Shown: piece by piece, positions 1 to 10,844 of the stretch
How positions within the stretch are numbered: position 1 is the first letter of the stretch
Layout: every line of letters begins with the position of its first letter
NCBI RefSeq assembly: GCF_001653235.2
Contig: NC_035791.1
Location: 806,001-870,000, forward strand
Origin: Pochonia chlamydosporia 170
Taxonomy: Eukaryota; Ascomycota; Sordariomycetes; Hypocreales; Clavicipitaceae
Direction: 5' to 3'
DNA length: 64,000 nt
Translations under genes and position numbers: made by a program
The notes under the pieces: generated by a model
The model's database searches: none
What the model was told of the DNA's origin: nothing
The model's input: the letters and a program-made list of their open reading frames with translations, nothing else

Positions 1-1064
1 ATTGCTCTCCCTCATGGAGATAGACATCAAGCCTGCTTGTCCTGGAGGCATGTGCAAATCACCGAGTTGGTGCTGCGGGAAACGCCATGGCTGCTTCTGT
101 TGAGTACAGCTAGGGTGGTGTTGATTCTTACCTCGAGGTTTCAAAGCTTGGCGCTTGCAGATGCTGGTTCACCTTGTATATGCATCTTGAGCAACCTGGG
201 TTGTCACCATGATCAGCCAGATGTCGTTGATGGTTGCCCCAGATCTGACAACCAAGCCAAGCCCCCAGCCAAGCCAAAGAAAGGCAGTTGGAGTCGGAAG
301 CTGGAGCTGGATTGTCCCGCTGTGGCTGGTGCCGCTTCTTCGAGAGAGCAGCCACATTTATTCTTCATCACATCAAACTTCAAGACAAGGACTGTGGCGG
401 TACCGAGATAAGACTCGGGTATTTAATTCTACGCTACACCTTGGAGGAGGAGGGTTTAACATGACATATGACAGGGAGACTATACATCAGCTTCTTAATT
501 GTTGAGATCATGGTTGGCAACATACTTGGCGGTACGTTGCTGTGATTGACTCAGGATCGCATTCTCCAAAATAGCCACCTCAAACATCAAGCTACCCTGC
601 ACAATCTTAACTTTTTATTCTTGACATGTTTATCCGCCTGCGAAGGTATAACGAAGGTTCATAGGAAGAGGATGAGCTTTTTCGAATATTTTCATTAAAA
701 TCCCATAACCGCGACATTCTCTTGGTACGCCGTCATCCGGTGAGAAAAGCGATGGCCGCAACAAATTACAAACTGGGCATGCGTATCACCTACGCATCGA
801 CAACCAAACGTTCGACAATATCCTCATCAACTTATCCACGCCTTCAATGGGCTATATAGGAAGAGACAGAACACAACTTTCGTAGTTGTTCAACTAAACT
901 CCTGACAAGTGGCTGCCAACCCCGCAAATACAATGGCCCCTTTCTCCAACAACTCACCGACATGTCCCTCACAGGGCGCACAACTCTCATCAACATCTCT
1001 CTGCACACTCAACCAACATGCCCGTTCCACCACACTAAACACCATCCAAGTCCCCAAATACATC
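1..1064. other. intergenic, no supported gene
   Basis: I see no convincing gene here. Open frames on both strands are short, overlap each other in several frames and show no recognisable domain. The last 150 bases are the likely promoter and 5' leader of the GNAT gene. A minus-strand gene whose body lies left of the window cannot be excluded for the first 60 bases. Confidence 0.5.
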
Positions 1065-1532
1065 ATGTCAACTACTCTACGCCCTGCCGTCCCATCAGAC
1101 GCCCCGACCCTCAGCGCCATCGCCATATCCGCCAAATCCCACTGGGGCTACGACCAAGCCTTCATAGAAGCCTGCCGCCAAGACCTCACCATCAGCTCCG
1201 ACGAAGTCTCAAACGGAACATACATCGTTGCCGAGCAGGACGGCGAAATAGCAGGCTTCTACCAAGTTCACGGCACGCCGCCAGCAGGCATCCTCGGCCA
1301 CATGTGGGTTACGCCGAGCAGGATTGGCAGAGGGACGGGCCGTGTTCTATGGGCGGATGTGTTAAAGACGGCGCAAAGAAATGGCTTTGAACATATAGAG
1401 ATTGATGCGGATCCGCATGCTGAAGGATTCTATGTCAAAATGGGGGCACGGAAGATTGGTGAGGTGGAATCGTCTGTGATTCCTGGGAGAATGCTGCCAC
1501 TGATGAGGGTGGATGTTGCGCCCAAGCAGTGA
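1065..1532 (+). CDS. GNAT-family N-acetyltransferase
   Basis: A 155-residue single-exon protein with the layout of a GCN5-related N-acetyltransferase, an enzyme that moves an acetyl group from acetyl-CoA to an amine. The N-terminal 'LRPAVPSDAPTLSAIA' is a typical GNAT beta1-alpha1 start. The acetyl-CoA loop (motif A, R/QxxGxG/A) is seen as 'SRIGRGTGRVLW' at residues 85-96, after 'GHMWVTP'. The C-terminal 'GFYVKMGARKIGE' (121-133) is the usual motif B end. I chose the ATG at 1065 because the GNAT fold begins at once; an upstream in-frame ATG at 933 would add a 44-residue Ser/Thr/Asn-rich tail. Substrate unknown; bacterial-type GNATs of this size act on small molecules or on protein N-termini. 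The family assignment is from motif reading and is fairly secure. Confidence 0.85.
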   Translation: MSTTLRPAVPSDAPTLSAIAISAKSHWGYDQAFIEACRQDLTISSDEVSNGTYIVAEQDGEIAGFYQVHGTPPAGILGHMWVTPSRIGRGTGRVLWADVLKTAQRNGFEHIEIDADPHAEGFYVKMGARKIGEVESSVIPGRMLPLMRVDVAPKQ

Positions 1533-2174
1533 TTTGGGTTTGTCCAGTGAGTTGAACGTGTCGACTTTTGGTGTCACTCGTAAACAGCTGGGCAGTTCTG
1601 ACGTTTGTATGTTGGCAGATGGGAGTGAAGAGTGAATGATGCCGATAAAGAAAGGACGAGCCAGACCAACCACCAAGATTCACCGTCATGAGGTCTGTTG
1701 ACTTGTTCTTCTCGCTTAAATTATCCGTTTTCCAATTGTAAATGTCTCTGCTCTTCAAATCGTTTCTTCAACATCTTTCCATCTTTTACCCGCTCATCCC
1801 GACCCTTTCATCCGAACAACGACCTTTGTTGCCAGCCCTTTTACTCAGCACATTCAACAATCTTTGTTGAGCCATTGCAGACACGCTCTTTCACATTAAC
1901 GTGAACACCGTAGACACCTTTCACTCAAGGCTGTTCGCGCAAACACTGCATTGATTCACTCGTCTTCAAACGAAAAAGCCTACACATACGGCAAACACCA
2001 CCCGCACATTGTCCACCATGGGTAGATATATAGAACTCGTTCGGTCCAATAGATGCGAACTCCTCAAACCAAATTCCAATTCGCCATCTTTAGCATCGCA
2101 GTAGCACGAAGTTTTTTTTCTTTCCCCTTATTTTCGTTTCTTTCCAAAATCGACAAGCAGCACCTTCGCCAGCC
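1533..2174. other. intergenic / 5' leader of the next gene
   Basis: No gene seen. The last 100 bases are pyrimidine-rich (around 2108-2150), typical of a fungal promoter or leader just upstream of the ATG at 2175. Confidence 0.5.
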
Positions 2175-3932
2175 ATGGGGACTGTGGGCAGAGTCATCCT
2201 CCAAGACGGGGAGTTTAAGCTCCCTAATGAAGAGATCGTGGACCATGAACAGCAGCCACAGTTCTTGCCTCGGATCGTGTGGCCTACCAGGCAGGACGCA
2301 GCACACAGCCAAGCCCGGACAGCACTTAATGTGAATGTCAACTGGGCCGACCGCAACGAAGTTTTGGCATTGTACGAAGAAGTCCAAGAGATATATCCGA
2401 ATTTGGACCCAATGCCGCCTTTCCGCGCGGGCAGTACTTCATATGATGAATGCCCTTGGCTTACACACCTCGCCATTACTCATGGCTTGTTCCACCGCAC
2501 GCTGCAAAATGGGAAAAGCTTGAACATCAATGAGATGACGGCGCTCGTCCGTATGATCACGTATGGGATATTCGACTCCACCACCTTTTTCGAGCCGTGG
2601 GCTGTCACTGGTGTGCCTGACAAGACTGGCGCGCGTGTCAATCCAAATACTTTCGAGGAGATGTGGAGTCCGATCTGGTGTATGAATTGGAAGACTGGTC
2701 GCTTCGGGCAGGACATCATAAACCAAGGCACGGAATGGGTCAAGGAGAGACTGTGGTCGAGACGCTGGGTCATTGTGCCCATTGTGTATGGCGGCCTCCA
2801 ATGGGGCATGACAATATTCGACCGCCTGGAAGGTCAGTTGTACATCTTTGACTGCGGGGACGACAAGTTGAAAACCGAGAGGGTCAAATCGGCCATCCAG
2901 TTCTGGGTGACTTTCCTAAATATGATTGGCCAACCGAGCCATTTTAGATACTTTGTGCCCAACGTTACAAAGCAGCTTCACTACAACGACTCGGCACTTC
3001 TCTGCATCAGCTGGCTTATGGAAGTGCTGAGAAATCAGGTTGGGAGACCAATGAGCTCTTCTGACGAGGGTGTCGACCAGGTCAACTTCGAGTTCCCAGA
3101 TTTGCCAGTTCCAGCGGACGTCGCTGAAAGCTTTACCAGCTCACTCTACCTTCGTGACTGGGTTCCCGAAGGTTGTGCCACCGGAAAGAGCAGACTCATG
3201 GCTGTTCGGAGAGTTCTTCGCGTCATGTTAGCCAACGAGCTTGGTCTGCGTGACCACGATGTCATGACGAAGCAGTACCAGAACCAGACACGTCTAGGAC
3301 CGCCAATTCTGCCATCAGCATTTAAGCTCCTGACAGAGGCTGGGGGGGACCTTTACAACGCAAACGGCAGGATGGCGAAGTCAAAGTACTTTACAGGGCA
3401 TGGCGGGCCGCAGTTTGCGTTGCCTATGCGGCGGCCGATGCTGCCTTATGATCCTGATGCACTTCGGTGCCATGGTATCGACAAGCTCCCCGGAGATACG
3501 CACCGGGCACGAATCCGTCCTATCGAGCTGACTTGTAGGTCCCAGGCACCATACGACTGGCCTGAAACATTCAGTTTCTCCAACAAGCAACCAGTTTCGG
3601 ACCCGGCTCCGGAGCTTGATCTGGCCGTGGATAGTGTTTGGGATGTTTCTGCGCCAGGAAGCGGCGGCTCTAAAGTCTTCAATGTGAAGCTGACGAACCT
3701 CGCGGTTGCCGACATGTACAAGGACGTTGAGAAGAATTTCAGAGTGAGAGTAGATCAGATGCGTGTGCGGCGGCTGGCGGCAGATGCTGACGACTTGTTC
3801 CTCGAGTTTACGCTGAGCGTGGGAGTTGAGGGTGGTGTGCAAAAATCTGTTGATGCTAGCATGCCTCTACCTCGAATACCCGGGCCGAATGAGAGTGTGA
3901 CTCCCTCCACCGAGAGGTTGAGCCCACTGTGA
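2175..3932 (+). CDS. Ulp1-like (C48) protein with degenerate catalytic triad
   Basis: A 585-residue single-exon protein. Residues about 195-285 read like the core of a Ulp1/SENP (C48) SUMO-protease domain. 'VPIVYGGLQWGMTIFD' (201-216) aligns with the strand that normally carries the catalytic His-Trp, 'YIFDCGDD' (223-230) with the strand bearing the catalytic Asp, and 'KQLHYNDSALLC' (266-277) with the 'QxNGxDCGxxxC' active-site loop. In this reading His is replaced by Gln209, Asp226 and the oxyanion Gln267 are kept, and the nucleophile Cys is replaced by Ser273. The protein therefore probably lacks protease activity and may bind SUMO or another partner. The C-terminal 300 residues show no domain I know. 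The domain call is by eye and weak overall identity leaves room for error. The start has a good context (gccATGggg). Confidence 0.6.
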   Translation: MGTVGRVILQDGEFKLPNEEIVDHEQQPQFLPRIVWPTRQDAAHSQARTALNVNVNWADRNEVLALYEEVQEIYPNLDPMPPFRAGSTSYDECPWLTHLAITHGLFHRTLQNGKSLNINEMTALVRMITYGIFDSTTFFEPWAVTGVPDKTGARVNPNTFEEMWSPIWCMNWKTGRFGQDIINQGTEWVKERLWSRRWVIVPIVYGGLQWGMTIFDRLEGQLYIFDCGDDKLKTERVKSAIQFWVTFLNMIGQPSHFRYFVPNVTKQLHYNDSALLCISWLMEVLRNQVGRPMSSSDEGVDQVNFEFPDLPVPADVAESFTSSLYLRDWVPEGCATGKSRLMAVRRVLRVMLANELGLRDHDVMTKQYQNQTRLGPPILPSAFKLLTEAGGDLYNANGRMAKSKYFTGHGGPQFALPMRRPMLPYDPDALRCHGIDKLPGDTHRARIRPIELTCRSQAPYDWPETFSFSNKQPVSDPAPELDLAVDSVWDVSAPGSGGSKVFNVKLTNLAVADMYKDVEKNFRVRVDQMRVRRLAADADDLFLEFTLSVGVEGGVQKSVDASMPLPRIPGPNESVTPSTERLSPL

Positions 3933-6245
3933 TTCCTTTTTAGACATTTCTTTTGTTTTTGGTTGCTTAGTGTTGAAGCTTGGCCTTCGCATGTACTTTC
4001 ATATGTCAGCGGCGTTGTTTGTTGTTGCCATTACGGGTTACCCTGTATTACGTTTTGCGTTTAGATTTTGCCTACCTAGTAAGAAGAATGTTTGTTTTAG
4101 CTGTTTGAATAGACAATACGCGCTTACTTTCTTTTAGCTTCTGTACCACTGGGACGTTGGCCATGATTCGATATGGTGTGATCTTCTTGGGTTGCACGAC
4201 GTTGAGAAAGATAGAGAGGCAGGAAGACCTACACCAGCAAAATGCGAGTTGTTGTAAGCCTTTGTCATCTGGTGTGTAAAGTACGCTGTAATATATCCTG
4301 GCATACCACGTACATATCGAAGTACTCCAAGAGTCCCGCATATGCAGCATCTTACATGTGCAGTGCTTGGCCGCTTGGCATGGCCGAAACTACATCTCCC
4401 ACCATAATATTCAATGATGCTGCTCCTCAACTGGAATGGCGCATCACGATATGGCTAACAGTTCAGGCCTGACCAGCCACAACCAACATTACAAGATCTG
4501 CAAGCCTTCAAAGAAGCATGGCGTATTATAAGGGCTGAGATATATCGACGTCGGAGGCCTGGAAAGTTTAAGTGCTGTCAACGAAGTTCCAGAATGCCAA
4601 CTTTCAGAATGCCGTATCCCCTTGGGGCGGGAGAAGGCAAAAACACTCCCCTTGTTGGAGAATGGAGACGCCAATGGTCAGTATGATATATAACACTCCA
4701 TATACGTCGGCAGGTTGCAAGCTAGAAAATGATCTCCTCTGGAAATTCTCGAACGACGATGTGGTTGGACAAGGACCCAATAGTGATGATCTCGGTCAAG
4801 GCAACCCCGATCTGGAGGGCCGCATAACCGAAGGCCGTGCCCCGATCGCAGGGGGCTGACTTTATGATGCACAGCATATGGACATGCATGATGCAGCCGC
4901 AAATGGACCATCATTCTGTGTAGCGCACATGCAGGTAAGTCGTCTGGCTCCATTAGTTAATGTCGTTCAGCATCTTGGCCAGGAAAAGTAGTCAGATGAA
5001 GCGCCGCACTGAGCCGTCTTATTTTGCTTCTGTCTTGGCCGCAAGGCATTTTGGGACAAGTCTACGTCACCCTTGCACAAGAGGACGCAGACATTTCCCG
5101 TGGGCTGCAATATTTTTTGAGGCTGGTAACCGCAGCCAGGACCAATGTCACAGATCTTTGCAAGCCCTCTCATCCCGTGCATTATTTGTGAATAAGTGAA
5201 CGAACAGGACTCTTTGAGTTTCCAGGCTCTCCTTGTTATGAATACTGTGCGGAGCAGCTGGAAACCAACTGTCTTGGCGAAATAAAGGAGCTTGATGAGT
5301 TGTCAGGGCACCAGTGGAGATTGTAGCACGGACTCAACTTTTAGTTGCAGGGGAGAGTGCTGACGAATAACCACAACCCATAATTAATGTCTGGTATGGT
5401 AATGCTAGGTTATGCACATTGTGAACTCAGGCAGAGTAGGGTCGTAGACAGAAAACGAAGAGAGCTGTGACTGCCATGTCTAGTCTTGTGATTCGGTGAT
5501 GGTGTGAACCTGCATCATTGGGAGGTCTGGTGATAGTTCAGCAGATGATGCAGTGCCCGAGAGGGTGGGGGGTTTGCGGGTGAAAGTATGGTGTCTTAAT
5601 GTTGTCGTTTTTTCTGCGGAACACACCTATCACGAATTTAGGAGCTTGTGGAACCGTAGCGCAACACAAACCATATGCAAAAGACGAGACGCCATCAAAC
5701 CCGGTGTTCGGGGCTCGGGAATTTCGATTTGACATCATCGTAAATGAGGCTCCCCATGGATACTTGCACTGGGCTGCGTCAACAGCAAACCGCAAGAGCC
5801 ATGAACTGCTAGGCGTGTAGGTCTGGCCGCGGAAAACAAGGATGCACATGTACGGTTTGGTGCTGTGACAACGCTGAAGGGGCTTGACGGGGCTTAGGCG
5901 GCAACATTGGCCACCAAACACCCCTGACCGGGAGCCATGGCCGGTACCGAGCAGCAACTCCGATTCGTTGGATGCTTGTCTGTCAACCGCAGCTAATTGC
6001 GATGTATGGAGACGATCCATAGTTGCTGAGGGGAGATTTCACTCAGTCATTGTGGGATCGTGCTGCTTCTTATCTCCTGATACGTATTGCTGATACCAAA
6101 GCACCAACCCGTACTCCATGCGATCGGAATGTCTGGCTCGGCCGTCTTCGGGTCCGGAATTGCAAGATGGAGGACTTGGCCCAACCTGATGATGCAGAAG
6201 AGTGAGAAAGATTGACAAGCAGGCCGGGGGGAAATAGAGGAATGA

Positions 6246-6263
6246 GTACTCCGTACTCCGTAC
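6246..6263. repeat. short tandem 'tactccg' repeat
   Basis: The words 'tactccg' and 'gtactccgtac' are repeated head to tail here. Similar words recur through the intergenic DNA of the window (near 6778, 6863, 7205, 14411 and 63859). Confidence 0.6.
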
Positions 6264-9200
6264 ATCGCATCAAAGTTCGCAAGGGTCTTTTCTCTTAGGT
6301 CAACAAAGGGTATCCTCCAAGTGCCAAGGGGCGGGACGTTCGCTGTCTTTCATATCCAATATCAGAGCGGGCCGGATCTCATAGCAAACGCGTGGCAAAC
6401 GAGTAAGGGTAAAGTGAAACCTAAACAGGCGAGAGACGGCTGTTTGGGGTCAAGGAAGAAAGGGGTCTCAGTGTAACTCTCCTGTTCAGTCGGGTCGAGA
6501 ATTCTGCGGAAGGGCGATTTCTTCTCACCGTCCTCCTGGTATGACGCACATATCGTGGCTCTGCCCCTCCGATTGTGTTGTTTGGCGAAGGATCAAAAGG
6601 GGACCCTGACAAACTCAGACAGGTCCAGACCTCGAAATGACAAACGGGGTATGGAGTAGAGTGAACTTATTGAACGAAAGCTGCCGTACTCTCTTTACTG
6701 GGCCCTCCTCCATACTGGAGTTGCTCTGCTGAGACTTTGTTCCAGCAATCCAACGAAGGCTAATTGTCAGTGTCCTACTCCGTAGTTGTTCATTCAATCT
6801 GCCCCACTCAATCTGGTGCAATGTGCCATCCCCTTTTGTTGCAGTCTATCGCATCTCCGGCGGTACGTACGAAGTACTCCGGACGTACTGTGGCAGGAGA
6901 TTGGAGGATGGAATCCCCTGGGCTAGTTTGACTCACAAGGCAGTGAATGGAATATCTTCGAGAACCTTGGGCAAACTGATGTCCTGGAAAAGGATCTCGA
7001 GGGCAGGCCACCCACAGGCTGTGGTACCTGGAGCAGTGGAGATGGTGATACAGTAGTGGAGTCAGTCAAACGAGATTTGTTCAAGACAACTGCACGGAGT
7101 GTGCGGACGAGTCATCTGCGCTTTGTCGTGGGCTCCTGGAAAGAAACCTTTGTGCTCCTTTTTCCAATGGTCAGAGTATTATTGCACCATTGCAGAAGAG
7201 TTATACTCCGTATGGTTCTCTGCAATCTCGATACCGTATTCCGTGGCGTGGGTGTCTGATGCAAAACTAGCAGCAGGAGACGCAAAATACTGAAGAAATG
7301 ACCTGGAAGCAGGAGGTATTGGCGTGGCACGGATCTGCCAACTGATGAATCCAGGGGATTGATATTGAAACCTTCGGATCGTCCGGTACCAGCGACGACA
7401 GTTTAATTGTAGGGAGCAACAGAATATGGAAACTGGAAACAGTGACAGGATCGGCATACAGAGTGAACTTGGGGGTTTGAAAATGTGAATGTGTTGAACA
7501 GGGGCTTGTATCAATTGGTGAAGGCCAATTATGCTTGAACAGTTGCGAGGAAGGAGCGATGGAGGGGGCCACTCATTTTGTCAACCCCACCACAAGTGTC
7601 TGGTATGTTTTGTATAAAAGATTCATGGTCAGTGGCATGTGGTGATTGTACGTCTCTACAGAGGACCAGGAGTGCATACGTAGCAGCTGACTTTTCAAAT
7701 AGGCTCTGAGATTTCCAATCGAGAATGTGGCCGTTGCCGTTGTTGGGAAGGTTTCCGCAATCTAGCGTGCCGCTGTTGTCGCCTTCAATGCCAGCATAAG
7801 TTTGGAAACACTCAATGCAATGCAGTACCTAGGTAGGTATGTAGGCAGTCAAGACTGGCTCAAAACATGAGACGCCATGCCAAAGCCACTGGATGGAACT
7901 GGATATTACTGCATCGACGCAAGGTCACACCACTTGCGCCTCATCTCCGTATTCTTACCAGTCAGTTCTTTTTGGATCGATGTCCGGGGTTACAGTAGCA
8001 ACAAGGAGGCGAGAAGCCAGGCTGATTGCTGTCCCATCGAAGACGACCACTTGGTGTGGCTTGCGTAGCAATACTTGGCTTTTTGGTGGCCATGGTGTCG
8101 GGTCGGAAGCAGCCAAACAGAGCTTGAACCTGGCATCTATCGGGGGCTCAAAGAGAGCAGATGACAGCCATATCCGTCTGGTGAACACGCGCTTGGGCCA
8201 ATTCGATACTAGTCTCCAGCTTGGATTGTGCGTCCGGTCCTTGTGCCCGGGAGGAGCCTCTTGGTGATCGCGGCTAGCACTGACAATGATTAGTGCTTCC
8301 AGACATTCTTTGGACAGCGGCAGAGCCCGTCCTCGTCGTTTGTCGTCTCCAGTCCAGTCCTGACACGGTGACCCGCGCGGTGGTTGATCACTCCATGGCT
8401 GGTGATGGTGATGCATGCATGCATGCGAGATGTTCGCAGGTTCAGTGACGCACTCCCACATGCCTCGGCCAAACGACATGAACCGTGTAGGCAAGGTTTG
8501 GTGTCACGGACCTCAAATTGCATTTGAGTCGGAAATCTTGTTGATGTTTGGTCCATAGCGATGAGTAGGGGGCAGAGACGGAGACTGATGAAGTCATTTT
8601 ATCTGCCTTCTGTGCCTTTGCGGAACGAGCACAGTCTGGTTCATAAAGCCAACTGGTCCATTAGCACTGGAGTCAGTTCAGTCTAGCCATTACTTAAATT
8701 ATGATTGTGGCCTGGCCCGGCAATCCAAGTACAGTATGGTTCAAACGGTTAGTGAATAATCGCACTGTAATTTCAACCTTTGTTCGCCCCCTGTCAAGGC
8801 CCTGGACCAGCTGGCCAGAGCCACTATGAACACCTGAGCCATACAGTCAGGTATTGACTGGACCAGAGCCCCCGAATGGCCCCGCCGTCCAGTCAGTGCA
8901 CCACCGTCTGGTTCCATTGAAGCCGGGAAGATCCCATTTGTCAACACTTGAGGTCATCTGCATGTACCCGCTTGCTAAAAATTGGGTGGCAAGGTACCTA
9001 CAAGGGCTTATTGGCTCCGAGTTGGAGGGCCTGATAGAAGGACCGGCCTGGCCCGCAAGTCTAGGGCTCAGGTCAGCTTCCTAGGTACGCACTGTGTGTT
9101 GACATCGAATGGACGGATTCTAAGTTGTGAAGGGCATAAAACTGCACTGCGAGGTTGTGCAGATGATGGCGTTGGAAGTTTGATGCATGGGCATCACAAG

Positions 9201-9404
9201 TCAGAGCCATAACATGATATCGCAAGCACCTTGCGATATGTCGAATGTCTATCTGGCGTCAGGTTTGCGGATGTAGATGGACGCCTGCATACATACCTAG
9301 GTATTGAATCGATTTTGTTGTTATTTTTCCTTTTGGTATGCATATTTGGTGGATTTGTGGCCAAAGCCCGTCTGCCTATACTTTTGGGTGGGACTAGTCC
9401 TGAG

Positions 9405-9424
9405 CACCAGACACCAGACACCAG
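9405..9424. repeat. CACCAGA tandem repeat
   Basis: Three consecutive copies of 'caccaga', part of the CCAGAC-rich region upstream of the RRM-R3H gene. Confidence 0.6.
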
Positions 9425-9736
9425 ATTCGACCAGCCCAGACTGCATATAACATTTGATTGAAACTAAAACCCAGACGAGAGCCTTTGAGCCACATGCATG
9501 CACCAAGCTGGATACCCAGTTGAGTCAACAGGCAGTACCCCCAGCGTGTTGCCTGGTGCTCCAACAAGCAGTTGAGAGTTAAGTTAAGGGCATCCAGTCT
9601 GGACATCCACATGTCTGGTGCAGTTTGGAGACTAGGCGTGCCCCAAGTGCAAATGCCCCCCCCAGCCCAGCCCAGTGCCCCAGCACATCTATCCCAGTCG
9701 GTCCAAGACCCAGACCTGGTCGGTTTTTATTTACCA

Positions 9737-9767
9737 CCAGACCAGACCAGACCAGACTGGACCAGAC
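9737..9767. repeat. CCAGA tandem repeat
   Basis: Four tandem 'ccaga' units followed by an inverted-looking 'ctggaccagac'. This is the densest point of the CCAGAC/GTCTGG words that lie between about 8650 and 10140. Confidence 0.75.
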
Positions 9768-10084
9768 ATCAACCACTCCCCCCAATAATCACCCCTCGAA
9801 CCGGCGAGCTTGACTTTTGTCTGCTTCCCCCCCCTTCTCCTTGTCTGCATTTTCCTCCTCAGTCTGTTGTCTTTGTGCATACGCCTCCGCGCAGCATCTT
9901 GCTTCGTCTTGTGTGAGTTTGCTGCAGCTTTCGAGCACGAGTCGTGATCATCAGTCGTGACGCTCTCAATCACTCCCTCCCTGGACGGTCATTGGCAGCC
10001 TCTCCCGGCCACCGCGGCCACGCTGCTACGCCACCACTTGACTTTCTCGAAAAGCCCACCAGCCAGGCCCAACATCGACCAGAC

Positions 10085-10134
10085 AGGACTTGACTGGACT
10101 TGACTGGACTTGGCTGCAACCTGACTGGACTGAG
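10085..10134. repeat. TGACTGGACT tandem repeat
   Basis: A run of near-perfect 'tgactggact' units with a diverged copy after a short spacer. It lies in the likely promoter or leader of the RRM-R3H gene about 0.7 kb upstream of its ATG. Confidence 0.7.
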
Positions 10135-10215
10135 TCCTCTGCTCTGTCCCCCGAGCCTCCTGCATCGCCACGAGTTTTTCGCCTTCCCAATCCCGCACGC
10201 ACGCACGCTGTCTGT

Positions 10216-10247
10216 GCTGCTTCTGCTTCAGCTTCTGCTTCAGCTTC
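10216..10247. repeat. GCTTCT/GCTTCA hexamer repeat
   Basis: Alternating 'gcttct' and 'gcttca' hexamers, a pyrimidine-rich microsatellite in the presumed 5' leader of the RRM-R3H gene. Confidence 0.7.
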
Positions 10248-10844
10248 GATCGTGTTGACGTCTAGTTGCTGGCTGGAATACTGCCTGCCTCTGGCCACCG
10301 ATTTGTCGCTTGCTATCCACTCGCCTAGCCTTCATCAGACACCCGGCTGAAGGTGCATATCAAAGATTGGCCCTAAAACTCCACCGCTCCTCAGAACCGT
10401 CGAGTTTGTCCCTCAATCACCACCACTCAACTACCTGTCCTTGACGGTCCGGTCATTCGTCCCAACTTTTATGTGCTATTGTTTTGGGCCGAGCGTTCAG
10501 ACTTGTTTTGACTTCCTGTTTTTATGATTTAAGAAGACCTACGCCCGCCACCTTTCGGAAACACTCTGACGGCCAACGCCAAAATCTTTTCAAGCCTCGT
10601 CTCCGACCGTGTACATATTTGCCGTCAACTTGATCGATGCTGCCATCGCCTTGACCGACACCTGGACGCTTTCGTGATTACCTCTTCTCCGAGGCAACTC
10701 TCACAGTCGACGCTCGTGGATACGTCGTCGAGCTGCCGCAGTCCTCGCCTTGTCCGAGACCACATCACCGATTAAAATTTTGTCGGGTCCACTGCTGTGT
10801 GAAAACAGCAGCTGCCCACCGCCTTTGGCGCAGCTATTCCCACG

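Larger units (their letters stand above)
3933..10844. other. 6.9 kb region without a supported gene
   Basis: No coding region with domain content or a plausible spliced model was found on either strand. The longest open frames (5538-6020 and 7955-8494 on the minus strand) are low in hydrophobic pattern and overlap others, so I left them out. The region holds tandem 'tactccg' words (6246-6263), a GCAT run near 8412-8428, and from about 8650 to 10140 a high density of CCAGAC/GTCTGG/ACTGG words. The last kilobase is probably promoter and long 5' leader of the RRM-R3H gene. A non-coding RNA or small peptide gene could hide here. Confidence 0.5.

Noticed and set aside
5538..6020. 160-codon open frame on the minus strand
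   Set aside because: Composition is not protein-like, there is no domain, and shorter frames overlap it on both strands.
7955..8494. 179-codon open frame on the minus strand
   Set aside because: Rich in Pro/Arg/His from local base composition, includes the GCAT run, and has no domain or splice logic.
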